Shown: in pieces, positions 8,522 to 16,563 of the stretch
Numbering within the stretch: the stretch's first letter is position 1
Layout of the letters: each line of letters starts with the position of its first letter
Position numbers and translations under genes: made by a program
DNA from: JAVBLP01 sp031553505
GTDB lineage: Bacteria > Elusimicrobiota > Endomicrobiia > Endomicrobiales > Endomicrobiaceae
Assembly: GCA_031553505.1 (NCBI GenBank)
Contig: JAVBLP010000025.1
Location: 1-40,071 of the forward strand
Reading direction: 5' to 3'
DNA length: 40,071 nt
Notes under the pieces: model-generated
Databases searched by the model: none
The model's input: the letters and a program-made list of their open reading frames with translations, nothing else
Told to the model about the DNA's origin: nothing

Positions 8522-8892
8522 TTCAAAAGCCTGTTGATGCTTGCAACAAGTTTTTCCATGTTTATTGGCTTAAATATGCAATCATCCGCGCCTTCGGAAA
8601 AACCCTTATCAATCTGCACGGTCATATCTCCGGTAATAAGTATAACCGGCGTATTCATGAAATTTTTACTCTTTTTCATGGCGCGCAAAACTTCAAAACC
8701 GTTTTTATCCGGAAGATTAACGTCAAGCAAAACCAAATCCGGTTTTTCTGTCGATAATGCTTCAAAAGCCGTTTCGGCGTTTGCAGCTTTTGCGACATCA
8801 AAACCTTTCGTTTTCAAAATCGTTTCCGAAGAATCCACAAAAGAACTGTCATCATCCACAATAAGAATCTTTCTGTTTTTTTGGTTAGTCAC
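8518..8892 (-). CDS. Single-domain response regulator (CheY-like receiver)
   Basis: Seen: 124 residues, one receiver domain and no output domain. The acidic pocket is D13-D15 (IVDDD), the phospho-acceptor is D57 (LLDVNLP), the switch Thr is T87 (LITGD) and the conserved Lys is K108 (FKP). The gene starts with GTG at 8892 inside the last codons of the PP2C gene (8-base overlap), and GGGGGA sits about 5 bases before it. Known: such stand-alone receivers relay phosphate or act by protein contact. No histidine kinase is present in the window, so the phosphodonor is unknown. The setting suggests cross-talk with the neighbouring Ser/Thr kinase system, which is inference. Confidence 0.92.
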   Translation of the reverse strand: MTNQKNRKILIVDDDSSFVDSSETILKTKGFDVAKAANAETAFEALSTEKPDLVLLDVNLPDKNGFEVLRAMKKSKNFMNTPVILITGDMTVQIDKGFSEGADDCIFKPINMEKLVASINRLLK

Positions 8893-10309
8893 GGCTATCC
8901 CCCACTTTTTCCGGCAACATTAATATTGTTTTATGTCCTATAGCCCCTGACAATTCCAGGGACAGTTTTACCGAATCCACAAAATCATAATTATCATTCA
9001 AAATCTTATATTCCGGATAAGACAATGTCATTGTGTATTCGCCTTTTGGCAGTTTTACTTCCACCGGCTCTGTTGAAGAAATCCCTACAAATTTGTTAGG
9101 TCCTGCTTTTTCTTCAATAAAAATTTGAACATTAGCAAGAGGAATCGTGTAAATATCTTTTTCTTTTAAAGTGTCTCTCAAAACTTCAAGCCTTGATATT
9201 TTATCCTTTGTAGCTAAAATAAAATCAGTACGGTCATCCCCTGTAGTGCGTATATCAAGGTATACTCCGGAAGTATTGCCGGTAAACTCGTGAAATTCCT
9301 TTGAAGGCATTTTTTCAAAATAAGAGACCAGAAATATGCATCCCGCAATAACAGCCACAGCTAAAACAGCCACGACAAACGGATTTTTAATATAGTTTAC
9401 TTCTCTTGCGGATTTAGGAACGGTAAAATCAAAGTATCTGGAAAACTTCGATAAAAGCTTATCTTCTGCATTTGTCTGCAGCGCGGTATCATCGCTAAAA
9501 GTCATTACATTGTATACATAAGATTCCGGAACCTCATAATAAGCGTCATCTTCGTCAACTTTAAGGGCTATTACCGTAGTATTATCCCTTCCGCCTGAAT
9601 TGTTTGCCGCTATAATTAACTCATTAGCTATGGCGGTAAGATTGCCTTTATGTATGTCAACTATGCCTTTAATAACCGCATCTTCAATTTCGCCGTTTAA
9701 TCCGTCAGTACACATTATGTAATAATCGCCTGGTTTTACGGCAACCGCCTTATAGTCTACCTTAACGGTAGAACCGGTTCCCAAAGCTCTTGTTATCATG
9801 CTTTGCATTTCGGCGGTTTTAACGTCTTCTTCGCGCATCTTGCCTTCATCTATAAGCTCATTTACCTTTGAATGATCTTTCGTAAGAAGCTCAATTACGC
9901 CGCCTCTGATTCTGTATATTCTGCTGTCTCCAGTATGATACATATGGAGAAGCGAAGTTTCGCTTTCAAACCTTGCAGCAGCGGCAGTAGTGCCCATTCC
10001 GGCAAGTTTCGGATATTTTTGCGTAAGGTTATGGAGCATTCTGTTGGCAAGCATTATTGACGCGACAGGGCGCATAATTTCAGTATCCACATACCCGCCG
10101 GTCACTTCATTGATTTGTTTTTCATTTAAATGGTCAAAAGATTTTAATATGACTTCAACAGCGCATTTACTCGCAAAGTCACCTGCGGCGCCGCCGCCCA
10201 TACCGTCGCATACGACATAGAAATCCTTTTCAGGATTTACGCCGAAAGCGTCCTGATTTTCTTTCCTGATAATTCCGGTATCGGTTTTGGCAAAATAAGA
10301 AATCCTCAT
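8885..10309 (-). CDS. PP2C-type Ser/Thr protein phosphatase with membrane anchor and extracytoplasmic PEGA-like tail
   Basis: Seen: 474 residues. The N-terminal PP2C domain (1-252) has the metal-binding motifs RKENQDAFGV (D20), VVCDGMGGG (D35), TDGLNGE (D202) and GGRDNTTVI (D242), so all key aspartates are present and it should be active. After a linker comes one transmembrane helix at 311-331, then about 140 residues expected to be periplasmic. That tail includes a PEGA-like stretch of alternating strands (around VEVKLPKGEYTMTLSYPEY). It overlaps the FHA gene by ATGA and the receiver gene by 8 bases. Inferred role: removes phosphate placed by the PEGA kinase encoded upstream in the same run, possibly sensing the same envelope cue. 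Confidence 0.9.
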   Translation of the reverse strand: MRISYFAKTDTGIIRKENQDAFGVNPEKDFYVVCDGMGGGAAGDFASKCAVEVILKSFDHLNEKQINEVTGGYVDTEIMRPVASIMLANRMLHNLTQKYPKLAGMGTTAAAARFESETSLLHMYHTGDSRIYRIRGGVIELLTKDHSKVNELIDEGKMREEDVKTAEMQSMITRALGTGSTVKVDYKAVAVKPGDYYIMCTDGLNGEIEDAVIKGIVDIHKGNLTAIANELIIAANNSGGRDNTTVIALKVDEDDAYYEVPESYVYNVMTFSDDTALQTNAEDKLLSKFSRYFDFTVPKSAREVNYIKNPFVVAVLAVAVIAGCIFLVSYFEKMPSKEFHEFTGNTSGVYLDIRTTGDDRTDFILATKDKISRLEVLRDTLKEKDIYTIPLANVQIFIEEKAGPNKFVGISSTEPVEVKLPKGEYTMTLSYPEYKILNDNYDFVDSVKLSLELSGAIGHKTILMLPEKVGDSRD

Positions 10310-12504
10310 AAAAACTGAACCTTAACCCTTTTCGAATTTCTGGATACGGCAAGCCTGATCCTGACGGCAAGAAAAACCGCCAGCAGTATAATGCCGATAA
10401 ACAACATTTTTTGGTATTTTGACTTATACGCCCCGAGCCCGTCAAAGCCGTCATGCGCTGGGCTTCCTAAAAACATAGGCCAGACTGCAAGATTTTTAAC
10501 AATTTTTGCGTTTGTATCAACTATCTGAAGCGCATCCATTGAATTAGCAAACATAATCTGCAATCTGCCGGTGCCAAATATATCTCCGATCACTGGAGAT
10601 GACGTTATAGGCATATTGCTCGCCCTTGCTTCCGCCATGATTTCAAACTCTTTGCGCCTTGTATTGCTTTTTACTACAAGTATCCTGCCGTCTTCTGTCG
10701 GAACCACAAACTCCATAAGGCCGTCTTTGTCAAAATCATACATTGCGGGCGAACCTATCATTCTTTTAGCTTCGGGAAGAGACATTTTCCATAAAAGTTC
10801 CCCGGAAGGATACCCCGTATTTCCTTTTAAACCCAAAATTGAACCGTTTGCCGAAACAACAAAAACGTCACCGCCGGTTTTGGCGCCTGTAAGATTTGCT
10901 ACCAAAGGCGAAGCATTATGTTTAGGGCCGGAAGGCGGCGTAGGTTCAACAAAATATGTCCATCTGACGGATAAATTTTTAACATCTATAGCTGAAACGT
11001 ACTGCGGAACATTTGATTGTACCACAATATCAGGAATATCGTCGCCGTTTACATCACCCACTGCAGGCGCTCCTGCAATAAGATGAGGTTTCCCTGTCTT
11101 TTCTACCAAATCAATTGTCTTTTTAGATCTTGATTTTCCGTCAATTAAATATACTTTGCCCGCATTGCTTGCGACAACAACCATCACAGGCATATCTTTT
11201 GCTCTATATAAAACAGGGCTTGCGTATAAAGGCCCTTCAACAAACTCGGTATACCTTTCATAATCAGACTCAAAGCCGACATTGTAAAGAAAGTGTACCG
11301 CTCCGTCTTCCGAGCACACCACAACATCCATTTTACCGTTTCCGGTAAGGTCCGCGACTAAAGGCGTCATTGCTGAAATAACTCCGCCGAGGATTTCTCT
11401 CCTAATCTGTCCGCCGGTTTGGCCGTCATATATAAACAGCATAGACGAATCTGAAAGCGTAATAATATCTTTAATGCCGTCATTATTTACATCAACAAGC
11501 ATCGGAGAAGTTTGTCCTGAATTAAATATTTCAACCTGTCTCCACAAAGGTTCGCCAGACTTGCCGTCCCACGCGTAAAGAAAACCCGCTGAAGCAAGCA
11601 TAACTATATCATTCTTGCCGTCACCGTTCACATCACCGATTGCGGGAGTAGACGTAATATCGTAATCTTCAGGGCTTTTAAGAGGCGTATCTTTTCTGAA
11701 AGAGTTGTTAATTTCAAGGCTTAATTTTTGCGGTTTGCTGTTTAAAAGTGAAATACCGGACCATCCGAACCATATCAAAAGGATTGAAACAACCAATGCA
11801 GCCGCGGTAACGCCTATAGCAAGAGGTTTAAGAAGTTTAAGCAAAAATATCTGCTGTCTGGAAGGAAGAGAATAATCTTCGTCTTTCGCATTAACAAACC
11901 TAAAGATAGATCTTCCGATTGAAATTTCATCGCCTGGCTCTATATTCATGCTGTTAAGCTGCCCTACTTTTTGCCCGTTTACAGCGACTCCACCGGTACT
12001 CCCGACATCTGTAACCGTAAAAACGCCGTTATTTACTGAAATTTTAGCATGCCCTTTGGAAACGGTCATATCGCCGGCAAGTACTATATCGTTTTCAATG
12101 CCTCTGGGCGAGTACTGCTCTCTGCCTATAAAAGTATCCGTGTCTTTTAATGAATATTTCTTTCCGAGAAATTTGCCGTATATGCCCAGAAGTAAAAATT
12201 CCGGTTTTTGAGCGATATCAGGAAGAACGTCTATTGAATAGTTGGCTATTCCAATTTCATCGCCGCTTTCAAGTTCTTTTTCAGAAACTGTTTTACCGTT
12301 AACTTTTGTGCCAGTAATGGTGTTCTGGTCTTTAACAAAATATCTGCCGTCTGCAAATATAATGCTGCAATGATGCTCTGAAACGTTTTTATCTTTTATA
12401 AGGATATCATTGCCTTTTTTGCTGCCGATAAAAATTCTCTGTTTGCGTCTTAAAATGTATTCGCCCAGTATTTCTTCTTTACGTTTCAATAACAGTCTTG
12501 GCAT
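10306..12504 (-). CDS. Transmembrane receptor with two cytoplasmic FHA domains and an extracytoplasmic FG-GAP/propeller-like repeat domain
   Basis: Seen: 732 residues. FHA 1 is at about 24-95 (RIFIGS, SEHHCSI, TKVNG) and FHA 2 at about 122-203 (FIGRE, SKGHAKI, VAVNG); both keep the phosphothreonine-binding Gly-Arg/Ser and Ser-x-x-His pattern, although FHA 1 has Ser in place of the usual Arg after Gly. One TM helix lies at about 227-248. Residues about 285-690 hold at least six repeats with Asp/Asn/Gly loops such as DVNGDGKNDIV, DVNNDGIKDII and DFDKDGLMEFVV, resembling calcium-binding FG-GAP/VCBS or PQQ propeller blades. A second TM helix is at about 700-718, with a short basic cytoplasmic tail. 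AAAGGAG lies 7 bases before the ATG. Inferred role: a reader of phosphothreonine that connects to ligands across the membrane. Confidence 0.85.
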   Translation of the reverse strand: MPRLLLKRKEEILGEYILRRKQRIFIGSKKGNDILIKDKNVSEHHCSIIFADGRYFVKDQNTITGTKVNGKTVSEKELESGDEIGIANYSIDVLPDIAQKPEFLLLGIYGKFLGKKYSLKDTDTFIGREQYSPRGIENDIVLAGDMTVSKGHAKISVNNGVFTVTDVGSTGGVAVNGQKVGQLNSMNIEPGDEISIGRSIFRFVNAKDEDYSLPSRQQIFLLKLLKPLAIGVTAAALVVSILLIWFGWSGISLLNSKPQKLSLEINNSFRKDTPLKSPEDYDITSTPAIGDVNGDGKNDIVMLASAGFLYAWDGKSGEPLWRQVEIFNSGQTSPMLVDVNNDGIKDIITLSDSSMLFIYDGQTGGQIRREILGGVISAMTPLVADLTGNGKMDVVVCSEDGAVHFLYNVGFESDYERYTEFVEGPLYASPVLYRAKDMPVMVVVASNAGKVYLIDGKSRSKKTIDLVEKTGKPHLIAGAPAVGDVNGDDIPDIVVQSNVPQYVSAIDVKNLSVRWTYFVEPTPPSGPKHNASPLVANLTGAKTGGDVFVVSANGSILGLKGNTGYPSGELLWKMSLPEAKRMIGSPAMYDFDKDGLMEFVVPTEDGRILVVKSNTRRKEFEIMAEARASNMPITSSPVIGDIFGTGRLQIMFANSMDALQIVDTNAKIVKNLAVWPMFLGSPAHDGFDGLGAYKSKYQKMLFIGIILLAVFLAVRIRLAVSRNSKRVKVQFL

Positions 12505-12517
12505 TAGAATGCTCCTT

Positions 12518-13213
12518 TTACCTGGCTACAAAAAGCGCAGCTATCATTGTTATTCCTAAACTAATCGTCGCAATTGTAGCGCCGCTCATAGATGATGATT
12601 TTTCTTCCGAACTAACACCAGCATTTGAATCAAGTTTTTTTGAGAGCATATCAACTCTTTCATTTAAATCAACTATTTCTTTATTAATGGAAGCATAGTT
12701 ACCGCTTCCGCCGGTGCCGGTGCCTCTGCCGCCGCCCGTTGAAACCTGCGACTGAAGCTCCCTGAAAACTTTAGAATTTTTCAAACTGTTGTCCAAAAGC
12801 GTAGGCATGTTAGGTTCCAATTCGGAAATGAGTTTTACGGTATCAATAGAACCGCCGGACGCTTTTCCCTGTGCCGTACTTGACGATTTTTCCAACAAAG
12901 TTACTTTATTTTTCAATGCGTCAAAGTCCTGTTTTGAAACAGTGGCTGAAACGTCCAAAGGTGATGTTTTCAATCTTTTATCATACTCGTAAAATGCCGA
13001 CAAAAGAGATCCCCTTGTTACAGGCTCATCCGCAACAAAAACCGTTTCACCGTATTTATCGATAAATTTCGGCATTTTTTTGCTGAATTCATTTATCATT
13101 TCCCTTAAAACAGGGTCTGTCACATCGCGTTTTGCAGCCGCAAAAACAGCCGAGGCATTGAAAATTAAAAATGCCGATACAGCCAAAGATAATAGTTTAT
13201 TAATTTTCATCAT
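12518..13213 (-). CDS. Secreted coiled-coil protein with C-terminal membrane segment, unknown function
   Basis: Seen: 231 residues with a signal peptide (about 1-25, ending AVFAA), a short region resembling part of an SLH-type domain (VTRGSLLSAFYEYDKRL, about 66-82), a coiled-coil stretch of about 95-112, a Gly/Thr-rich linker (about 155-168), a second heptad stretch (about 172-192), and a hydrophobic C-terminal helix (about 207-230) ending in Arg. AGGGG precedes a double ATG; the second ATG (13210) has the better spacing of 6 bases. It lies between the PorV-like barrel and the FHA receptor. I do not recognise the family; the SLH resemblance is weak. The architecture fits a periplasmic spacer held at the inner or outer membrane. 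Confidence 0.72.
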   Translation of the reverse strand: MMKINKLLSLAVSAFLIFNASAVFAAAKRDVTDPVLREMINEFSKKMPKFIDKYGETVFVADEPVTRGSLLSAFYEYDKRLKTSPLDVSATVSKQDFDALKNKVTLLEKSSSTAQGKASGGSIDTVKLISELEPNMPTLLDNSLKNSKVFRELQSQVSTGGGRGTGTGGSGNYASINKEIVDLNERVDMLSKKLDSNAGVSSEEKSSSMSGATIATISLGITMIAALFVAR

Positions 13214-13219
13214 TTACCC

Positions 13220-14254
13220 CTAAAAATAAAAATTTAGCGAAAATTTATTTTGCTGGTCAAAAAGGTTACCCATAGAAAGCGCATAATCAAGCTGCAGGAA
13301 CTTTCCGAACACTATAACATCTATACCAAAACCTACATTATATGTTACATTTTCGTTTATCTCACTCTTCACGTCGTAACGGTCTTCCAATGCATATCCG
13401 TTTATGCCGCCTCTTAAATGGAAAGCACTAAAACCGAGAGTATAACCTTCAAATCCCGGAAGATAACTGAATTCAACACCCAAATTTGTGCTGAGCGGTT
13501 CTCTTTGCGCCTGCACTATATCCAAAGCGCCCAGAAGCTGAAAGCCTTCGCCAAGCCCGAAAGTGTTTGAAACGCCGAATTTTGACGTAAGAGGCGCGGA
13601 ATCATCACCGCCTTCCCACTTCATGGTAGCGCCTTTATTTATAAACAAGCCGAAATTCAAAGTCTCAAAAATATTGTATATAACGCCCGCGTCCACATCG
13701 TAACCTGACGCCGTTTCACCGTTAATGCTGTCCATTTTTTCACTTATATACTTTACTGAAGCGCCTATATAAAGGTTTGTATTCTGCTGCCAAAGCGGCA
13801 TACCCCATGAAAGGTAAAAAGCGTTTTGAGTGTCGCCGAATGTGCCTAAATAATTTTCGTCTTCATCGGATTGTATGACATTATCCATATGTGAGTTTAT
13901 AAGACCTAATGCAAAAACGGAATCACCGAAAAAGTTCGTAAACTTATTCATAGGCACGGAAAGAGCAAAGAAATTATGCGTAGGCACCACGTCTTCGAGG
14001 CCAGGCCATTCGCTTGAAGCGCCCGCTGACCCCATCATGGTTATGCTGTAATCCTGAATTTGTGCCAAACCTGCGGGATTCCAGTACATCGCGCTTGTAT
14101 CATTGCTTACCGACGTAAAAGCGCCGCCCATACCCAAGGCTCTCGCGCCGACTCCTTTTTTTAAAAATGCCGCACCGCCGTATTCCGCATAAGATACGGA
14201 GGACATTGCCGCTAACAGACAAAAGGGAATAATTGTTTTTAATATTTTTTTCAT
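13220..14254 (-). CDS. PorV/PorQ family outer-membrane beta-barrel protein
   Basis: Seen: 344 residues, signal peptide 1-23 (ending SVSYA), then the family signature GVGARALGMGGAF followed by SAMYWNPAGLAQI. Amphipathic beta strands continue to the C-terminus, which ends in an aromatic strand (FSLNFYF) as in many outer-membrane barrels. Length and motifs match UPF0164/PorV-type proteins. Known: in Bacteroidota PorV is the shuttle protein of the type IX secretion system; in other phyla the family is widespread and mostly uncharacterised. It is directly next to the gene for a protein with a FlgD/T9SS-like C-terminal domain (1-base gap), which suggests a secretion or display pair. No other T9SS core gene is visible here. 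Confidence 0.85.
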   Translation of the reverse strand: MKKILKTIIPFCLLAAMSSVSYAEYGGAAFLKKGVGARALGMGGAFTSVSNDTSAMYWNPAGLAQIQDYSITMMGSAGASSEWPGLEDVVPTHNFFALSVPMNKFTNFFGDSVFALGLINSHMDNVIQSDEDENYLGTFGDTQNAFYLSWGMPLWQQNTNLYIGASVKYISEKMDSINGETASGYDVDAGVIYNIFETLNFGLFINKGATMKWEGGDDSAPLTSKFGVSNTFGLGEGFQLLGALDIVQAQREPLSTNLGVEFSYLPGFEGYTLGFSAFHLRGGINGYALEDRYDVKSEINENVTYNVGFGIDVIVFGKFLQLDYALSMGNLFDQQNKFSLNFYF

Positions 14255-14255
14255 G

Positions 14256-15479
14256 TTATTTCCTTAATATCGCAAAAGATGTATACCGTCTGTTTTCTTT
14301 GCTGCCCTTTGCTATAATCTCGCAAATATACACGCCATTGGCTAAACCGTCATTGGAATAGCTTTTTCCATACCAGTCCGCATAGTTCACCCCCGCGGAG
14401 TATCTCTGGGAATCAACAACTTTGCTTACGAATTTCCCAGCTCTGTCATATATATTTATCGTTATATTTGAATCTTCATCTAAAACAAACCTTATGCGCA
14501 TCTTGCCTTTTTTAGGGTTATACGGCGAAGGGAACGGCAAAAGGTCTGAAATTGCCTCGGAGTTAACTTTAAACGTTTCTGAACTTGATACCGGCACCAA
14601 GTCACTGCCTGTATAAGTAATAGTCATTTTATAACTGCTGCCTGAAGAAAGCGGACTGCCGTCATATGTATAATTTAATACGCCTTCATTGTTAAAAATT
14701 CCGCTGTCTGAAGGACTTACGGTAGTTGAGTAGAAAACCGATAAATAAGAAGGCCCCTGCGCTATCTCTACTTTCAAGGTATCTGTCGGCGAAAATCCTA
14801 CTTTAGAGCGCACGTTAGCAGTTATCTGCGGTTTGGCCGAAGCAACAGCTTTAGGCTGTAATATAGTCACAGAACTTGCAAGGTCTGTGGCTATATAAAT
14901 TATATATGTAGCGGTATTACCGGTTGATGTTCCCGGATCAGTCCCTGAAACCTGCGCATACTGGGCATACCATTGTATATAGTTAATGCTTGAATTAAAA
15001 ACAACATTATCATGTGAAACCGTAACAGTCTGCAATTTTTGCGACTCGGCAGTAGTTGACGTATATATAATATTAAACGGCCCGTTTTCATCTGTAGGAG
15101 GCGTGGATGAAATTTTATAACCTACCTGCCTTATGTATGCTGACGGTATTCCGACATTAGCTGTTACGCCTATGGTAGCATTAGTTACATTAAGAGGAGT
15201 TGTTGACGTAGTTTGTGGAGTTTCATTATAAAAAACTATATTGGGGTTTGAAGGAGCTTCCATATAAGCCAAATGGCCTGAATCTAAAATATAATCCAAA
15301 TTCTGCGCGCTTACAGTAATCCCGTCATTTATAGAACTGGAGTGCGTAAACTGCGAATTAGACGAAGGCGCGTTCATCACGCTGCCGTTTGTAAAATTAA
15401 TTTCATTGCTCTGCGCAAACACCTGACAGGCAAACAAAGACATTATAAATGTAATGAAAATAAATAATATTTTTCTCAT
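14256..15479 (-). CDS. Secreted protein with C-terminal FlgD-Ig/T9SS-sorting-like domain
   Basis: Seen: 407 residues with signal peptide 1-22, a Ser/Thr-rich beta-type region to about 310 that looks like tandem Ig-like or adhesin modules, and a C-terminal domain at 313-407. The C-terminal domain begins PFPSPYNPKKGKMRIRF and contains ITINIYDRAGKFV and LANGVYICEIIAKG. This is the FlgD Ig-like / Por-secretion C-terminal fold found on exported surface proteins. It overlaps the preceding gene by ATGA and abuts the PorV-like gene downstream. Inferred role: a surface or periplasmic cargo handled by that barrel. Its binding target is unknown. Confidence 0.75.
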   Translation of the reverse strand: MRKILFIFITFIMSLFACQVFAQSNEINFTNGSVMNAPSSNSQFTHSSSINDGITVSAQNLDYILDSGHLAYMEAPSNPNIVFYNETPQTTSTTPLNVTNATIGVTANVGIPSAYIRQVGYKISSTPPTDENGPFNIIYTSTTAESQKLQTVTVSHDNVVFNSSINYIQWYAQYAQVSGTDPGTSTGNTATYIIYIATDLASSVTILQPKAVASAKPQITANVRSKVGFSPTDTLKVEIAQGPSYLSVFYSTTVSPSDSGIFNNEGVLNYTYDGSPLSSGSSYKMTITYTGSDLVPVSSSETFKVNSEAISDLLPFPSPYNPKKGKMRIRFVLDEDSNITINIYDRAGKFVSKVVDSQRYSAGVNYADWYGKSYSNDGLANGVYICEIIAKGSKENRRYTSFAILRK

Positions 15480-16555
15480 TGCAGGTTCACCAATGCCATA
15501 ATAGTATTATTTGAAGACGCGTCTTCAAGGGCTTTGCCTATGATTGTACCGGGTTTCGGGTCCTTGGCTTTCATCGCGTATCCTGGTTTTGAAGAAGCAA
15601 CTAAAATATCGCCGCGTTTTATCTGGCCGCCTTCATTTGTAATTTTTACCGGAACCTTGCCAACCAAGGCAAGTTTATAACCTTTTTCTGCCGCGTTTAA
15701 AACTATTCCCGGCTCAGTAGAAATAACTCCGGCTACCCTGTTATCATTGGCTTTTTTAGATTTTTCAATATAACCGTCTTTTGAAGTTGAAATAACCACG
15801 ACATCTCCGGGTTCAAGCATATCATCCGATGGATAGATTTCGGCAAGGTCGGCATTTGTCTGCAGTATTCCGTCAGTAGAGGAAATAATACCTTCAACTT
15901 TCATACTGGAACCTACAACAAGCCCTGTATAGCTTGTATTAAAAGAGCCAAAACTTAAACCTACACCGCTTATATTTAAACTTTTTCCGGATGCTATGGT
16001 TACATTATCGTTAAGAGTCGATACTCCGGTAACAGTTAATGTCTGGAACGTAGGACTGCTTACGGAGGGTGCGTTTAATGCATACGTAGAAGTTGAAGAA
16101 TATGCGGCAGTAGAAACAACTATAGGAAATGGGTTTGACATAGAATTTGAAGCTATTTTACTTGATGTTATCGCCCCGTTAACAACGGTTAACGCGTACG
16201 GGCTTACAGTTATAGGCGTTCTTGTGCCTATCGTGCTGCCGTTATATCTGACTTCAATATAAAGCGCTTTATCAGCATTTGCCGTACTTACTGATGAAAA
16301 ATCTAATGTCGTAGTATATATCCCCCCTACAACATCCAGAGTCTGCGGAACGGTAAGAATGGTGTTTCCTAACGAAGGAGCATCGTAAACTGTAAAAACA
16401 AAACTCTGGGCTGTTCCTGAAATCGGGTATCCGGTGCTGTCAGTCAGCCTTCCCTGAAAAGACATAATTTTGTTGATGTCGGCGGCAAAAGTTGCCGCGT
16501 TAAAAAACAAAATTCCCGCAAATAGTACAACTAACAATTTAGCAAATTTTTTCAT
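15476..16555 (-). CDS. Secreted fibre-like protein (N-terminal beta domain, tail-fibre-type C-terminal domain)
   Basis: Seen: about 359 residues from the ATG at 16555; signal peptide MKKFAKLLVVLFAGILFF... ending TFA. An N-terminal module starts with MSFQGRLTDSTGYPISG and continues to TRTPITVSPYAL. This motif recurs at the start of large repetitive surface proteins in many environmental bacteria. A low-complexity Ser/Thr region follows. The last 130 residues (LAEIYPSDDMLEPGDVVVIS...) resemble C-terminal folding domains of phage tail-fibre or adhesin proteins. An in-frame ATG at 16585 would overlap the kinase gene, but AGAGG sits 4 bases before the 16555 ATG and the signal peptide starts there, so I chose the latter. 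Probably a trimeric fibre or adhesin; target unknown. Confidence 0.7.
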   Translation of the reverse strand: MKKFAKLLVVLFAGILFFNAATFAADINKIMSFQGRLTDSTGYPISGTAQSFVFTVYDAPSLGNTILTVPQTLDVVGGIYTTTLDFSSVSTANADKALYIEVRYNGSTIGTRTPITVSPYALTVVNGAITSSKIASNSMSNPFPIVVSTAAYSSTSTYALNAPSVSSPTFQTLTVTGVSTLNDNVTIASGKSLNISGVGLSFGSFNTSYTGLVVGSSMKVEGIISSTDGILQTNADLAEIYPSDDMLEPGDVVVISTSKDGYIEKSKKANDNRVAGVISTEPGIVLNAAEKGYKLALVGKVPVKITNEGGQIKRGDILVASSKPGYAMKAKDPKPGTIIGKALEDASSNNTIMALVNLQ

Positions 16556-16563
16556 AATACCTC

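Noticed and set aside
10230..10454. Extra minus-strand frame across the FHA/PP2C junction
   Set aside because: It lies in another frame of two genes with strong domain evidence and shows no motif.
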